Positions 29,954 through 40,810 of a DNA stretch of 64,000 bases are shown here, one piece after another. This stretch comes from Psychromicrobium lacuslunae (lineage in GTDB: Bacteria > Actinomycetota > Actinomycetes > Actinomycetales > Micrococcaceae). The translations under genes and the position numbers were made by a program. The notes under the pieces are model-generated. The model worked only from the letters and a program-made list of their open reading frames with translations. It had not been told where the DNA came from and did not search any database. Each line of letters starts with the position of its first letter. The stretch's first letter is position 1. The stretch covers positions 992,001-1,056,000 of the forward strand of contig NZ_CP011005.1 in NCBI RefSeq assembly GCF_000950575.1. Direction: 5' to 3'.

Positions 29954-32900
29954 TGCCCAAAAGAGACGATCTAAAATCTGTTCTGGTGATCGGGTCCGGC
30001 CCGATTGTGATTGGCCAAGCGGCCGAGTTCGACTACTCGGGCACCCAGGCCTTGAGGGTGTTGAAGGAAGAGGGCCTGCGCGTCATTCTGGTCAACTCCA
30101 ATCCGGCCACCATTATGACCGATCCGGAGTTCGCCGACGCCACCTACGTTGAGCCGATCACCCCGGAGGTGGTCGAAAAGATCATCGCAAAGGAACGCCC
30201 GGATGCTGTGCTGCCGACCTTGGGCGGCCAGACCGCGCTGAATACCGCGATTGCGCTGGATAAAAACGGCGTCTTGGCGAAATACGACGTCGAGCTGATC
30301 GGTGCAAATATCGCGGCCATCGAGCTAGGCGAGGACCGCGAGAAGTTCAAGGGCGTGGTGGAGCGCTGCGGCGCGGAGTCTGCCCGTTCGCATATCGTGC
30401 ATACCTTGGACGAGGCTTTTGAAGCCGCCGCTGACCTGGGCTATCCGCTGGTGGTCCGGCCCTCCTTCACGATGGGCGGGCTGGGCTCGGGTCTGGCCTA
30501 CAACGAGTCCGATCTGCGCCGTATTGCCGGTGCTGGTATCCAGTACAGCCCTACCTCAGAGGTATTGCTTGAAGAGAGCATCTTGGGTTGGAAAGAGTAC
30601 GAGCTTGAGATGATGCGGGACAAGAACGACAATGTCGTGGTGGTCTGCTCGATCGAGAATTTTGACCCGGTCGGCGTCCACACCGGAGACTCGATCACGG
30701 TGGCTCCGGCAATGACCCTGACCGACCGCGAATATCAGAAACTACGTGATATTTCGATCGCGGTGATCCGGGAAGTCGGCGTTGACACCGGTGGCTGCAA
30801 TATTCAGTTCGCGATTGAACCGGACACCGGACGGGTCGTGGTGATCGAGATGAACCCTCGGGTCTCCCGCTCCTCGGCGCTGGCCTCCAAAGCGACCGGC
30901 TTTGCCATCGCCAAGATCGCCACCAAACTCTCACTCGGCTACACCCTTGATGAAATTCCCAACGACATCACCCAGAAAACCCCGGCAAGCTTCGAGCCAA
31001 CCCTCGACTACGTAGTGGTCAAGGTGCCGCGCTTCGCCTTTGAGAAGTTCCCGGCAGCCGACCCCACCCTGACCACCACGATGAAGAGCGTGGGCGAGGC
31101 GATGGCGATCGGCCGGAACTTCACTGAAGCGTTGCAGAAGGCGCTCCGTTCGCTCGAGCAGAAGGGTGCGCAGCTCGACTTCGGCAGTGTCAACGCCCTC
31201 GACGTTCCGGAGCTGCTCGAAGCGGCAAAACGACCGACCACGAATCGCCTCGGCCAGGTGCAGCGCGCGCTAGCCGGCGGAGCAACGGTTGAGCAGCTTT
31301 ACGCCGCGACCGGTATCGACCCGTGGTTCCTGGATCAGCTGCAACTGCTCAATGAGGTGGCCGCAGAACTTCGCGGTACCGTCCAGCTCGACGGAACTGT
31401 TCTGCGCCGCGCCAAGCGGCACGGTTTCTCCGACGCCCAGATCGCCGAGTTGACGCACAACACCGAAGGTGTGGTGCGCGGCGTCCGGCAGGCGCTGGGT
31501 ATTCGGCCGGTGTACAAGACGGTCGATACCTGTGCTGCCGAGTTTGCCGCCTATACCCCGTACCATTACTCTTCCTACGATCAGCAGGATGAGATAGCAC
31601 TGCACGAGAAGCCCTCGATTATTATTCTTGGCTCCGGGCCAAACCGGATCGGTCAGGGCATTGAGTTCGATTACTCCTGCGTGCATGCCTCAATGGCGCT
31701 GCGTAAGGCCGGCTATGAAACCGTGATGGTGAACTGTAACCCGGAGACCGTCTCCACTGACTACGATGTCTCCACTCGACTCTACTTCGAGCCGCTCACC
31801 TTGGAAGACGTGCTTGAGGTGATTGCTGCCGAGGAACGCACCGGGGGAGTGATGGGCGTTTTCGTCCAGCTTGGCGGTCAGACTCCGCTCAAGCTGGCTC
31901 AGGACTTGGCCGATGCCGGGGTGCCTATTCTGGGCACCTCACCGGAGGCCATCGACCTGGCCGAACACCGCGGTCAGTTCGCTCGGGTGCTCGACCAGGC
32001 CGCTCTGATTGCGCCCAAGAACGGCACCGCAGTTTCCTTCGACGACGCCAAGCGGGTGGCCGATGAGATCGGTTACCCGGTGCTGGTTCGGCCGTCGTAC
32101 GTGCTTGGTGGCCGCGGTATGGAGATTGTTTATCACGAAGCTCAGCTCTCTCAGTACATCGCCGGAGCCACCGAGATCACTCCGGACCATCCGGTCCTGA
32201 TCGATCGGTTCCTGGAGGACGCGATCGAAATTGACGTCGATGCACTTTACGATGGCAAGGAACTCTACCTCGGCGGGGTGATGGAACACATTGAGGAGGC
32301 TGGTATTCACTCCGGCGACTCGGCCTGTGTGCTGCCGCCGATTACGCTCGGTGGCACGGTGATCGACCGGGTCCGCGAGGCCACCCGGGCGATTGCTGAA
32401 GGTGTCGGGGTGCGCGGTTTGATTAATATCCAGTTCGCCCTAGCCTCCGACGTACTCTATGTGCTGGAAGCTAATCCGCGAGCCTCCCGGACGGTGCCTT
32501 TCGTCTCCAAGGCGACCGGCGTGCAGATGGCCAAGGCTGCCGCATTGATCGGTACCGGGGTGACCATCAACCAGCTTCGCAGTGCCTATAAGATGCTGCC
32601 ACCGGCGTCCGGCCCGGGAGCTTTCGACGGCGGCTCGCTGCCGGTGGGTTCCCCTGTCGCGGTCAAGGAGGCGGTGCTGCCGTTCAGCCGTTTCCGCACC
32701 CCGGAGGGTGCCGTAGTCGACTCCCTCCTCGGACCCGAGATGCGTTCCACCGGTGAGGTGATGGGGATTGACAGCCACTTTGATACCGCCTTCGCGAAGA
32801 GCCAAGCGGCAGCGAATAATTCGTTGCCGACCCAGGGTAAAGTGTTCGTTTCGGTAGCCAACCGAGATAAGCGGGCGGTGATCATGGCGGTCAAATTACT

Positions 32901-33270
32901 GGCCGACTTTGGCTTCGAGATTGTCTCCACCGGCGGTACCGCCGAGGTGCTGCGGCGCAACGGCATCCAATCCACTACGGTGCGTAAGGTCGCCGAAGGT
33001 ACAAGTGCCGAAGGCGAGGGCACCATTGTGGATCTGATTGTGGCCGGAGAGATCGATATGGTGTTCAACACTCCCTCGGGTGGTGAGGCTCGCGGCGACG
33101 GCTACGAGATTCGTGCCGCCGCCACTTCGATTGGCATTCCTTGTATCACCACAGTGGCTGAGTTCAACGTTGCGGTGCTCGCCATCGAGGCAATGCGCAG
33201 CTTCGAGTGGACGGTTCATAGCCTTCAGGAGCATGCTGAAACGCTGCTCCAGGCAGCGGCGAAGGAGTAG
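29953..33270 (+). CDS. carB: Carbamoyl-phosphate synthase large subunit
   Basis: 1105 residues. It has the usual two homologous ATP-grasp halves: [22 protein letters not shown] opens the first, [20 protein letters not shown] opens the second; the C-terminal MGS-like allosteric domain (about 945-1105) has [20 protein letters not shown]. It makes carbamoyl phosphate from bicarbonate, ammonia and two ATP, for both pyrimidines and arginine. ATG 29953 overlaps the carA stop. Confidence 0.98.
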   Translation: MPKRDDLKSVLVIGSGPIVIGQAAEFDYSGTQALRVLKEEGLRVILVNSNPATIMTDPEFADATYVEPITPEVVEKIIAKERPDAVLPTLGGQTALNTAIALDKNGVLAKYDVELIGANIAAIELGEDREKFKGVVERCGAESARSHIVHTLDEAFEAAADLGYPLVVRPSFTMGGLGSGLAYNESDLRRIAGAGIQYSPTSEVLLEESILGWKEYELEMMRDKNDNVVVVCSIENFDPVGVHTGDSITVAPAMTLTDREYQKLRDISIAVIREVGVDTGGCNIQFAIEPDTGRVVVIEMNPRVSRSSALASKATGFAIAKIATKLSLGYTLDEIPNDITQKTPASFEPTLDYVVVKVPRFAFEKFPAADPTLTTTMKSVGEAMAIGRNFTEALQKALRSLEQKGAQLDFGSVNALDVPELLEAAKRPTTNRLGQVQRALAGGATVEQLYAATGIDPWFLDQLQLLNEVAAELRGTVQLDGTVLRRAKRHGFSDAQIAELTHNTEGVVRGVRQALGIRPVYKTVDTCAAEFAAYTPYHYSSYDQQDEIALHEKPSIIILGSGPNRIGQGIEFDYSCVHASMALRKAGYETVMVNCNPETVSTDYDVSTRLYFEPLTLEDVLEVIAAEERTGGVMGVFVQLGGQTPLKLAQDLADAGVPILGTSPEAIDLAEHRGQFARVLDQAALIAPKNGTAVSFDDAKRVADEIGYPVLVRPSYVLGGRGMEIVYHEAQLSQYIAGATEITPDHPVLIDRFLEDAIEIDVDALYDGKELYLGGVMEHIEEAGIHSGDSACVLPPITLGGTVIDRVREATRAIAEGVGVRGLINIQFALASDVLYVLEANPRASRTVPFVSKATGVQMAKAAALIGTGVTINQLRSAYKMLPPASGPGAFDGGSLPVGSPVAVKEAVLPFSRFRTPEGAVVDSLLGPEMRSTGEVMGIDSHFDTAFAKSQAAANNSLPTQGKVFVSVANRDKRAVIMAVKLLADFGFEIVSTGGTAEVLRRNGIQSTTVRKVAEGTSAEGEGTIVDLIVAGEIDMVFNTPSGGEARGDGYEIRAAATSIGIPCITTVAEFNVAVLAIEAMRSFEWTVHSLQEHAETLLQAAAKE

Positions 33271-33272
33271 CC

Positions 33273-34118
33273 ATGATCGAGCAGTTTGGCCAGCGTTTAC
33301 AAGCCAAGATGGCAGTCCAGGGGCAACTCTGTGTTGGCATTGACCCGCATCCTGAGCTGCTACTCAAATGGGGGCTGGGGGATGACGTGGTGGCGCTCAA
33401 ACGCTTCTCGCACGGAATTTTGGACGCGGTGGCAGATTTAGTGCCGGTGATCAAGCCGCAGGTGGCGCTTTTTGAACGCTTCGGCTCAGCCGGAATCGCT
33501 GTGCTCGAGGAATTGCTAGCCGCCGCCCGCGCTGCCGGGGTGCTGACTATTGCCGACGCTAAGCGTGGCGATATTGGCTCGACGATGGCTGCTTACGCGA
33601 GCGCTTGGCTGGACGATGCGTCCCCGCTGGTAGCCGATGCCGTCACGCTGAGTCCGTACCTGGGATTTGGCTCGCTGCGACCGGCTCTAGAACTTGCAGA
33701 GCGTACCGGGCGGGGAGTTTTCGTGCTGGCACTCACCTCGAATCCGGAGGGTGCCAGTGTGCAGCACACCGGCGCTACTGAGCCAAGCGGTTCGGTAGCG
33801 GCGGGGATCGTTCGTGAGGCCTCGGCAGAGAATGCTAGGGTGCTCGGCCAGGGCGCTGGTTGGGGCAGCACAGGGCTCGTAGTGGGAGCGACGGTGGAAG
33901 ATACGCTCGAGGCTTTGGAGATTGATCTGACCACTCTGCGCGGCCCGATTTTGGCCCCGGGGCTCGGTGCACAAGGTGCCACCGGCGCTGACTTGCGTAG
34001 GGTTTTTGGTGCCGCGTACCCGCAGGTGCTAGCCACTTCCAGCCGGGGCATCGCTGCGGCCGGACCAAACCAGGCAGCGCTACGCGAAGCGACTGAGCGA
34101 ACCCTGGCAGATCTGTAG
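33273..34118 (+). CDS. pyrF: Orotidine-5'-phosphate decarboxylase (type 2)
   Basis: 281 residues; makes UMP. The catalytic Asp-x-Lys-x-x-Asp is in IADAKRGDIGSTMAAYA. CVGIDPHPELL and VKPQVALFERFG place it in the longer type 2 group seen in actinobacteria and myxobacteria. It starts two bases after carB. No pyrD or pyrE is present in the operon; they must lie elsewhere. A hairpin follows. Confidence 0.95.
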   Translation: MIEQFGQRLQAKMAVQGQLCVGIDPHPELLLKWGLGDDVVALKRFSHGILDAVADLVPVIKPQVALFERFGSAGIAVLEELLAAARAAGVLTIADAKRGDIGSTMAAYASAWLDDASPLVADAVTLSPYLGFGSLRPALELAERTGRGVFVLALTSNPEGASVQHTGATEPSGSVAAGIVREASAENARVLGQGAGWGSTGLVVGATVEDTLEALEIDLTTLRGPILAPGLGAQGATGADLRRVFGAAYPQVLATSSRGIAAAGPNQAALREATERTLADL

Positions 34119-34145
34119 CTAGCGCGGGACCGCTGACGGGACGAG

Positions 34146-34178
34146 TTGGGCGCGGCACTCATTGAGTGCCGCGCCCAA
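34146..34178 (+). terminator. Terminator hairpin after pyrF
   Basis: A 16-bp arm starting TTGGGCGCGG (34146-34161) is mirrored at 34163-34178, with a tight AT-containing loop. It lies between the end of the pyr operon and a convergent MFS gene and could serve both. Confidence 0.85.
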
Positions 34179-34218
34179 GTCATTGAGCACTCCGCCTAGC
34201 GGCGAGTGGTCGTTCTGA

Positions 34219-35697
34219 TTAGTGGATTGGTGCCTCTACACCTTCCGCTGGCAGTTCGGCCTCAACACTATCGGCAGGCTTCTTAATGAAGAAACCAATC
34301 AAGATATTCGCGGTAAAGAGAATCGCGCCCAGCATAAAGGCCAAGCGAATACCGGCAGCGGTGGCCACCTCTTCACTCGAGCCCGAAATGCTTAGATTCG
34401 CCGCTTGCGAACTCATCACCGCAATGAAGAGAGCGGTCCCAGCTGCTCCGGCCACCTGCTGCACGGTGCCCACAATGGCCGAACCGTGTGAATAATACTT
34501 CGGTTCCAGCGATGCCAACCCCGCTGTGAAGAGTGGGGTGAAAGTGAAGCCCAAGCCAAGGCTGAGCAGAATGTGCATCACCAAAATGAAGTAAGGAGAA
34601 GTTCCGGCATTGACCGTCGAAAGCATCCAGAGCACTGCCGTCACTAAAATAGTGCCAGGGACCAGCAACGGCCTTGGCCCATACTTATCGAATAGTCGTC
34701 CGACAATCGGAGCGGACAGCCCCATGATTAAGCCGCCGGGAAGCAACATCAAGCCAACCCAGAGATTCTCCACATGCAGCACTTTTTGGAGATAAATCGG
34801 CAGCAGAATAATGGTGCCGAAAAGCGCCATCATGGCCACCAGCATCATCACCACGGTAGCGGTGAAAGATGAACTGCGGAAAGTCCTCAGGTCCAGCAGG
34901 GCATCGTCACGCTTTTGCAACTTGAGCTGCCGGAGCACGAAGGCCACCAAGGCAACCACACCCACCGTGAGCGAAACCACCAGCACACCGGGTGATGCAT
35001 CCGCCCCGGTGTGTCCCAGCTGGCTCAATCCGTAGACCAGGCCGCTGAAACCGAAGGCGGAAAGGATCACTGAGGCAATATCCAGCGGGGCTTTGCTCGG
35101 TTCGTTGACATTACGCACCCAGCGATAGCCAATAGCTAGCATGGCCAGAGCGATCGGAAGCACCACGCCAAACATCCAACGCCAGGAGCCCAAACTCAGG
35201 ATCACCCCGGCAATGGTCGGGCCGATAGCTGGGGCCACTGAGATCACGATGCTGATATTGCCCATTGTCTTACCCCGGGACGAGGCCGGCACCAATTGCA
35301 AAATAGTGGTCATCAGCAGTGGCATCATAATGGCGGTGCCGCAGGCCTGCACGATCCGGGCGATCAAGAGCACGCTGAAGCCAGGCGCCACAATAGCCAG
35401 TAGGGTGCCGAGGCTGAACAGGATCATCGCGGTCATAAAGACCTGACGGGTGCTCAGCCGCTGCAGCAGGAAGCCGGTGATCGGAATCACCACCGCCATG
35501 GTGAGCATGAAGGCAGTCGAGAGCCATTGCACGGTGTTCGGGTCGACCTTAAGGTCATTCATCAACGGGGTGAGCGCGACGCTCATAATCGTCTCGTTGA
35601 GGAAAACCACGAAGGTTGCGGCCAGCAACAGATAGATCACCTGCATATTACGACGTTGTACGTCAGGACTGGGCGGGTGACTTAGAGTCTCGGTCAT
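34219..35697 (-). CDS. DHA2-family MFS transporter (EmrB/QacA type)
   Basis: 492 residues with about 14 membrane helices. FVVFLNETIMSVALTPLMND in helix 1 and the N-terminal WLSTAFMLTMAVVIPITGFL are typical of DHA2 drug:H+ antiporters; the antiporter motif appears in the helix 5 region (AIGPTIAGVILSLGSWRWMF). Likely exports drugs or other hydrophobic compounds; substrate unknown. ATG 35697 is preferred because AGGAGA lies just upstream. No regulator gene is adjacent, but an 18-bp palindrome lies about 120 bp upstream. Confidence 0.93.
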   Translation of the reverse strand: MTETLSHPPSPDVQRRNMQVIYLLLAATFVVFLNETIMSVALTPLMNDLKVDPNTVQWLSTAFMLTMAVVIPITGFLLQRLSTRQVFMTAMILFSLGTLLAIVAPGFSVLLIARIVQACGTAIMMPLLMTTILQLVPASSRGKTMGNISIVISVAPAIGPTIAGVILSLGSWRWMFGVVLPIALAMLAIGYRWVRNVNEPSKAPLDIASVILSAFGFSGLVYGLSQLGHTGADASPGVLVVSLTVGVVALVAFVLRQLKLQKRDDALLDLRTFRSSSFTATVVMMLVAMMALFGTIILLPIYLQKVLHVENLWVGLMLLPGGLIMGLSAPIVGRLFDKYGPRPLLVPGTILVTAVLWMLSTVNAGTSPYFILVMHILLSLGLGFTFTPLFTAGLASLEPKYYSHGSAIVGTVQQVAGAAGTALFIAVMSSQAANLSISGSSEEVATAAGIRLAFMLGAILFTANILIGFFIKKPADSVEAELPAEGVEAPIH

Positions 35698-35815
35698 TAT
35701 TCTCCTCAAAATGGTATTACGAGTCTGACGGCAAAACGGCTAGCTGGGCAGAATGTATTCCCTGGAATGTTTTCGTCGCTGAACTGGTGATCGGCGTTGG
35801 TGCGGTGCATCGCTG

Positions 35816-35833
35816 AACTAGGCCGTGCTAGTT
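35816..35833. promoter_or_regulatory. Palindromic candidate operator AACTAG-N6-CTAGTT
   Basis: A perfect inverted repeat with 6-bp arms in the divergent region between the MFS gene and the maleylpyruvate isomerase-family gene. Symmetry and position suggest a dimeric repressor such as TetR or MarR, but no regulator is encoded next to it. Confidence 0.35.
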
Positions 35834-35982
35834 AGTGGAATCCGCTGCGGAGAAGCCAACTCAAGGATGGCTCAAAATCAGATGTTCACCGTTAAACAAT
35901 AGGTGCAAGGCCGACCACGTGTCGAGACAGTGAGGCAAATATTTTCCGGTTCGCGGTTTCCCGGAGCGCCTAAGCTGTCGGT

Positions 35983-36699
35983 ATGACTACTGTTTCCGCT
36001 GAAGAACAGCTCGCCTCCTTGCAGACTTCGATGGATTTCCTCTTCGGACGGCTTGAGCTGGCTCGGCAATTGGCTAACGCTCCGGTGCCATCTTGTCCGG
36101 GCTGGGATATCGCTGCGCTCTATCGCCATCTCGGCAGCGTGCAGGAATGGGTGCACGCCACCCTGCAACTCGTCGGTAGCCAAGAGCGACCCGCGCCGCG
36201 CACCGAGGAGTCCGCTCCCGGCTCAGACCCGTTCGACGCTTTCAGCAAATCCGCCCCGCAGCTACTCTGGAGCCTAGAACACAGCAATCCGGACTTGCCA
36301 AGCTGGAATTTCGGGCCACCCCCTCGGTTAGCTGCTTTTTGGTTCCGTCGGCAGAATATGGAACATCTCGTCCATGTCGAGGACCTCGCACAGGCGATGG
36401 GGCAAGCAGCTCCCGAGATCCCAGAAAGCATCGCATTGGACGGCGTGGATGAAGTGCTGAGCGTATTGCTTCCGCAGCGAGTGAGGGCCGGGATGCTGGA
36501 ATATCCGGCGGCGGTGCGTTTTGAGGCTGGCTCCGCGAGCTGGCAAGTGGGTGAAGGCGAGCCGCAAGCCGTGCTGCTCGCCTCGCCGAGTGATCTCTTC
36601 CTGGGGCTCTGGCGGCGGCGTCCGCTGCTTGAACTGGCTGAGATCAGCGGTGACTCGCAGATTCTGGAACGACTGCTGGAAGCCGATCTAGTGCCCTGA
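35983..36699 (+). CDS. Maleylpyruvate isomerase-family mycothiol-dependent enzyme
   Basis: 238 residues. The N-terminal DinB-like helical bundle has CPGWDIAALYRHLGSVQEW and FRRQNMEHLVHVEDLAQAMG, which hold the three His residues that bind metal in mycothiol-dependent enzymes. The C-terminal part resembles an SCP2-like domain. The family includes maleylpyruvate isomerase, but most members have no known substrate. Mycothiol is specific to actinobacteria, which supports the taxonomic placement. It is a single gene, divergent from the MFS transporter. Confidence 0.85.
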   Translation: MTTVSAEEQLASLQTSMDFLFGRLELARQLANAPVPSCPGWDIAALYRHLGSVQEWVHATLQLVGSQERPAPRTEESAPGSDPFDAFSKSAPQLLWSLEHSNPDLPSWNFGPPPRLAAFWFRRQNMEHLVHVEDLAQAMGQAAPEIPESIALDGVDEVLSVLLPQRVRAGMLEYPAAVRFEAGSASWQVGEGEPQAVLLASPSDLFLGLWRRRPLLELAEISGDSQILERLLEADLVP

Positions 36700-36789
36700 G
36701 ACGCGTTATTCTGCGGCAGTCGAGCACTGAAAGAGGTCGGCAGCTGTGTTACTGGCCCGTTCAGCCAGCGAGTTGGCGAGCCAATGGGA

Positions 36790-36819
36790 TTGATTTTGCT
36801 GGCCCGGAACGGATAAGTT
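36790..36819 (+). promoter_or_regulatory. Candidate promoter for mihF
   Basis: TTGATT (36790-36795) and TAAGTT (36814-36819) are spaced by 18 bp. This would give a leader of about 60 nt, which contains a small hairpin CGCCGA/TCGGCG (36841-36856). Confidence 0.4.
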
Positions 36820-36885
36820 TCAAGGAAAGTTATTAGTCGTCGCCGACGCCTCGGCGAGCGCAAGCGAGGTTAGACGAGGTTAACA

Positions 36886-37221
36886 GTGAGTTTAAGACCT
36901 TTGACTGCGGAAGAACGAGCTTCGGCATTGGAGAAAGCTGCCCAGGCTCGTACCATCCGCGCAGAGGCAAAGAACAAACTCAAAGCAGGCAAGGTTACCG
37001 TCGGCCAGCTGATTGTTGCCGCTGACACAGAGGAAGCACTAGGACGTTTGAAAGTCACCGAATTATTAGAAGCCCTGCCCGGAATTGGCCAGGTACGTGC
37101 TGCCGCTATCATGGACCAGCTCAGCATCGCTAACACCCGGAGGCTTCGTGGTCTCGGCGTACACCAACGCAAGGCATTGATTGAGCTTATTGACTCCAGC
37201 CCCCGTCAGGCAGGTTCCTAG
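36886..37221 (+). CDS. mihF: Actinobacterial integration host factor mIHF
   Basis: 111 residues. A basic N-terminal helix ([19 protein letters not shown]) is followed by an H2TH-type DNA-binding region with [19 protein letters not shown] and [15 protein letters not shown]. This is the actinobacterial nucleoid protein, unrelated to the HU-like IHF of proteobacteria. GTG 36886 follows ACGAGGTTA. It overlaps gmk by one base, an order found in mycobacteria and streptomycetes too. Confidence 0.94.
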   Translation: MSLRPLTAEERASALEKAAQARTIRAEAKNKLKAGKVTVGQLIVAADTEEALGRLKVTELLEALPGIGQVRAAAIMDQLSIANTRRLRGLGVHQRKALIELIDSSPRQAGS

Positions 37222-37799
37222 TGCCGCAACCGGGCCATGCGGGACTGACAGTTTTAGCCGGTCCGACCGCCGTCGGCAAAGGTACCGTTTCTACTTTTAT
37301 TCGAGATAACTACCCCGAAGTCTGGCTTTCCGTTTCGGCTACCACGCGGGCTCCGCGTCCCGGCGAAGTTGATGGGGTGCACTATTTCTTTAAGAGCCCT
37401 GAAGAGTTCGATCAGTTGATCTCCGAGGGGGCTTTTTTGGAGTGGGCTGTAGTGCACGGCCAGAATCGTTATGGCACTCTGCGTTCCACAGTCGAGGAAG
37501 CAGTTTCGGCCGGTAAAGCGGTGCTGCTTGAGATCGATCTGCAGGGAGCTAGGCAAGTTAAAGCAGCTGTTCCGGATGCCCGATTTGTCTTTTTAGCACC
37601 GCCGAGTTGGGAAGAATTGGTGCGCCGACTCATCGGTCGCGGCACCGAAACAGCCGAGGAGCAGCATCGTCGGCTGGAAACCGCTAAAATGGAACTTGCT
37701 GCCGAACCCGAGTTCGATCACACGATTATCAATGACAGTGTACAAAGGGCGGCAGACGAGCTCGTTTCCCTCATGGGGCTGACCGCAAAACCGCGGTGA
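37221..37799 (+). CDS. gmk: Guanylate kinase
   Basis: 192 residues; phosphorylates GMP to GDP. The P-loop is [15 protein letters not shown], the GMP-binding [20 protein letters not shown] follows, and the [12 protein letters not shown] strand is conserved. GTG 37221 overlaps the mihF stop. rpoZ follows after 24 bp. Confidence 0.96.
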   Translation: MPQPGHAGLTVLAGPTAVGKGTVSTFIRDNYPEVWLSVSATTRAPRPGEVDGVHYFFKSPEEFDQLISEGAFLEWAVVHGQNRYGTLRSTVEEAVSAGKAVLLEIDLQGARQVKAAVPDARFVFLAPPSWEELVRRLIGRGTETAEEQHRRLETAKMELAAEPEFDHTIINDSVQRAADELVSLMGLTAKPR

Positions 37800-37823
37800 G
37801 TCTCAGTAATTTTTGGAGTATTT

Positions 37824-38102
37824 GTGTCTAATCCTGCCGAAGGCATCATTAACCCGCCGATCGATTCGCTGCTTGAGGCTGCTGATTCGAAGTACGGCCT
37901 GGTCATCTTCGGTGCCAAGCGCGCACGTCAGATCAACGCCTACTACGCGCAGCTGCACGAGGGTCTTTTCGAGCACGTTGGCCCGCTGGTCGACACTAAG
38001 CTCAATGAAAAGCCGCTCTCCATCGCTTTGCGTGAGGTCAATGAGGGCCTTTTGGTAGCCAAGCCGATCGAATCTGCTGAAGCTACCGAGGTCGTTGAGT
38101 AG
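37824..38102 (+). CDS. rpoZ: RNA polymerase omega subunit
   Basis: 92 residues. Conserved segments are [31 protein letters not shown] and [15 protein letters not shown]. It helps assemble beta-prime. GTG 37824 has TTGGAG upstream. It lies between gmk and coaBC as in most actinobacteria. Confidence 0.96.
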   Translation: MSNPAEGIINPPIDSLLEAADSKYGLVIFGAKRARQINAYYAQLHEGLFEHVGPLVDTKLNEKPLSIALREVNEGLLVAKPIESAEATEVVE

Positions 38103-38116
38103 CTAGCCCAGAGCTA

Positions 38117-39424
38117 ATGCGCATCATCCTGGGAGTAGGTGGCGGGATTGCTGCCTATAAGGTGGCGTCTCTCTTAAGGCTGTTTACCGAATCGGGTCAC
38201 TCCGTGACGGTCATCCCCACTGAGGCCTCGCTCAATTTTGTCGGTGCGGCGACTTGGGAGGCGCTCTCCGGTCACACGGTGAGTAACGACGTGTTCGACC
38301 AGGTGGAGAAAGTCAATCATGTCCGGCTCGGCCATCAGGCTGATCTGATCGTAGTTGCCCCGGCGACGGCTGATCTTTTGGCCCGGGCCGCTGGCGGCCA
38401 TGCCGATGACCTGCTCACTAACACCTTGCTGATGGCTCACGGACCGGTGCTGTTCGCCCCGGCCATGCACTCGGAAATGTGGGCTCATCCAGCGACTCAG
38501 GCCAATGTGGCGACGCTGCGATCTCGTGGCGTTGCCGTTCTTGAACCGGCAGTCGGACGGTTGACCGGCAGCGACTCCGGCCCGGGTCGGTTACCGGAGC
38601 CGGAGGATATTTTTGCCGCCGCGCTGGCGCTCGTGGACGGTGCCGGATCGAACGGTGCAGGGTTGAACAGTGCAGGGTTGAACGGCGCAGGGTTGAACGG
38701 CGCTGCCAAGCTGGCCGGCTCGGCAGCCAAACCGCTATCGACTAAAAAAGTTGTTATTACCGCGGGCGGCACCTTGGAACCCTTGGATCCGGTGCGTTAT
38801 CTCGGCAATCGTTCTTCGGGGAAACAAGGCATCGCTTTGGCTAACTCCGCTCGTGATGCGGGAGCTGAGGTGGTGCTGATTGCGGCTCATCTGGAGGTGC
38901 AACTCCCCGAAGGTGTCGAAATCATCCGAGTAGAGACAGCGCTGGAATTACAGGCTGCAACTGAGCACGCCATCGAGTCGGCCGATGTGCTGATTATGGC
39001 GGCAGCGGTGGCAGACTTCAGACCGGACCACACCGAGCAATCGAAGATCAAAAAACGTGATGACACTGCCGATCCGGTGATCACCCTAGTGCGGAACCCC
39101 GATATTTTGGCTGGGGTCGTTAACCATCGCAATGCCGTCGGTGGCTCGCAATTGATTGTTGGCTTTGCCGCCGAGACCGGAGATGAGCACGGGGACGTAT
39201 TGGACTACGCCAAGGCAAAGCTGGAACGTAAGGGCTGCGATTTACTGGTGGTGAACCAGGTAGGTCAAGGACCACAGGGCGGTGAGCGGACTTTCGGACA
39301 GGATTCTAATCAGGTACTCATCCTGGACCGTGATGGCTCCGAACCACTCAAGGCGGAAGGCAGCAAGCAGGCTGTCGCCGATGCCGTCATTGAACGAATT
39401 GTGAACAAAATAGCGGCCCGCTGA
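38117..39424 (+). CDS. coaBC: Bifunctional phosphopantothenoylcysteine decarboxylase / phosphopantothenate-cysteine ligase
   Basis: 435 residues; two steps of CoA synthesis. The CoaC flavoprotein half has GVGGGIAAYKVASLLR, the catalytic His in VNHVRLGHQADL, and FAPAMHSEMW. The CoaB half starts at about residue 207 with VITAGGTLEPLDPVRYLGNR. Between them is an unusual run of four near-identical pentapeptides (residues 177-196). It starts 14 bp after rpoZ. Confidence 0.96.
   Translation: MRIILGVGGGIAAYKVASLLRLFTESGHSVTVIPTEASLNFVGAATWEALSGHTVSNDVFDQVEKVNHVRLGHQADLIVVAPATADLLARAAGGHADDLLTNTLLMAHGPVLFAPAMHSEMWAHPATQANVATLRSRGVAVLEPAVGRLTGSDSGPGRLPEPEDIFAAALALVDGAGSNGAGLNSAGLNGAGLNGAAKLAGSAAKPLSTKKVVITAGGTLEPLDPVRYLGNRSSGKQGIALANSARDAGAEVVLIAAHLEVQLPEGVEIIRVETALELQAATEHAIESADVLIMAAAVADFRPDHTEQSKIKKRDDTADPVITLVRNPDILAGVVNHRNAVGGSQLIVGFAAETGDEHGDVLDYAKAKLERKGCDLLVVNQVGQGPQGGERTFGQDSNQVLILDRDGSEPLKAEGSKQAVADAVIERIVNKIAAR
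38645..38704 (+). repeat. Four 15-bp in-frame tandem repeats in the coaBC linker
   Basis: Each unit reads approximately GGGTTGAACGGCGCA and encodes Gly-Leu/Ser-Asn-Gly/Ser-Ala; the units are 38645-38659, 38660-38674, 38675-38689 and 38690-38704. The repeat keeps the frame and falls between the CoaC and CoaB domains. Confidence 0.9.
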
Positions 39425-39468
39425 GGATCAATATCATTCTCTGTGGTTGCGGAAGTTAGAGTGAATAA

Positions 39469-40671
39469 GTGACTGTTAGCAAGGAATCTCTGCGCCTCTT
39501 TACCTCGGAATCAGTGACCGAGGGGCATCCGGACAAGATCTGTGACCAGATCAGCGACTCCATTTTGGATGCTTTGCTCAGTGCCGACCCCGAATCTCGG
39601 GTTGCGGTGGAAACCTTGGCGACCACCGGCCTGGTTCATGTTGCCGGTGAGGTGACCACCGAGGCTTATGTGGAAATCCCGCAGATTGTTCGGGAAACCA
39701 TTTTGAATATTGGTTATGACTCCTCAGCGAATGGCTTCGACGGTGCCCGATGTGGAGTTTCGGTGTCGATAGGCCAGCAGTCGCCGGATATTTTCGACGG
39801 TGTTTTTAACTCTTTAGAGGCCAGGGCGGGCAGCACTGATAGCTACGATCTGCAGGGCGCTGGCGACCAAGGTTTGATGTTTGGTTACGCCTCCAACGAG
39901 ACGGCAACTTTCATGCCAACGCCGATCTTCTTGGCGCACCGACTCTCAGAGCGACTTTCCGAAGTGCGCAAGAGTGGCGAGCTGAGTTACCTACGTCCGG
40001 ATGGTAAGACCCAGGTCACCATCGGCTACGACGGGGATAAGCCGGTAAGCGTTGAGACCGTAGTGATCTCCAGTCAGCACGCCGAGAATGCCTCTCTAGA
40101 CCAACTGCGCGAGGATCTTGCCCGAGTGGTCATTGACCCGGTATTGGCCGCTTCAGGCCTCGATATCTCTGCGGCCAGGAACATCCTGAACCCGGCGGGC
40201 GCCTTCGTGGTGGGTGGTCCGGTGGGTGATGCCGGGCTGACCGGCCGCAAGATCATCGTCGACACCTACGGCGGAATGGCTCGGCACGGCGGCGGCGCCT
40301 TCTCAGGTAAGGACCCGTCGAAAGTTGACCGTTCTGCCGCCTACGCAATGCGATGGGTAGCGAAGAACGTGGTAGCCGCAGGTCTGGCTAGTCGGGCCGA
40401 GATTCAAATCGCTTACGCGATTGGCCAGGCTCGCCCAGTCGGCACTTACGTTGAGACCTTCGGCACCGAAACGGTGGACCCCGCCAAGATTAGCGATGCT
40501 ATCCGGGAGATTTTCGATCTGCGTCCGCAAGCCATTATTAATGATTTGGATCTCAAACGCCCGATCTATGCCAAGACGGCGGCTCACGGCCACTTCGGTC
40601 GGGAGGACGCTGACTTCAGCTGGGAGCGACTGGATCGAGTTGAGGCGCTGAAGTCTTACTTCGGCGCCTAA
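39469..40671 (+). CDS. metK: S-adenosylmethionine synthetase
   Basis: 400 residues. Signatures: [20 protein letters not shown], the hexapeptide GAGDQG in [13 protein letters not shown], and [20 protein letters not shown]. It makes SAM from methionine and ATP. GTG 39469 is the start that matches the family; the SD is weak. No SAM riboswitch is recognisable in the 44 bp upstream. It follows coaBC and precedes priA. Confidence 0.97.
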   Translation: MTVSKESLRLFTSESVTEGHPDKICDQISDSILDALLSADPESRVAVETLATTGLVHVAGEVTTEAYVEIPQIVRETILNIGYDSSANGFDGARCGVSVSIGQQSPDIFDGVFNSLEARAGSTDSYDLQGAGDQGLMFGYASNETATFMPTPIFLAHRLSERLSEVRKSGELSYLRPDGKTQVTIGYDGDKPVSVETVVISSQHAENASLDQLREDLARVVIDPVLAASGLDISAARNILNPAGAFVVGGPVGDAGLTGRKIIVDTYGGMARHGGGAFSGKDPSKVDRSAAYAMRWVAKNVVAAGLASRAEIQIAYAIGQARPVGTYVETFGTETVDPAKISDAIREIFDLRPQAIINDLDLKRPIYAKTAAHGHFGREDADFSWERLDRVEALKSYFGA

Positions 40672-40810
40672 AGACCATACCCTCCGGCACGGCCCAGCCT
40701 TCACCACGGCTGCTTTGTCAGCTGCGTCGAACTGGTGGTTGACCGAGCTATCAGCGGCTTGTCGCTGCCTCATGATTAACTAGAGGAAACCGACCAGCCG
40801 AAGGAGTGCT

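Noticed and set aside
39425-39468. SAM riboswitch before metK
   Set aside because: Only 44 bp separate coaBC and metK; no structure of sufficient length is possible there.
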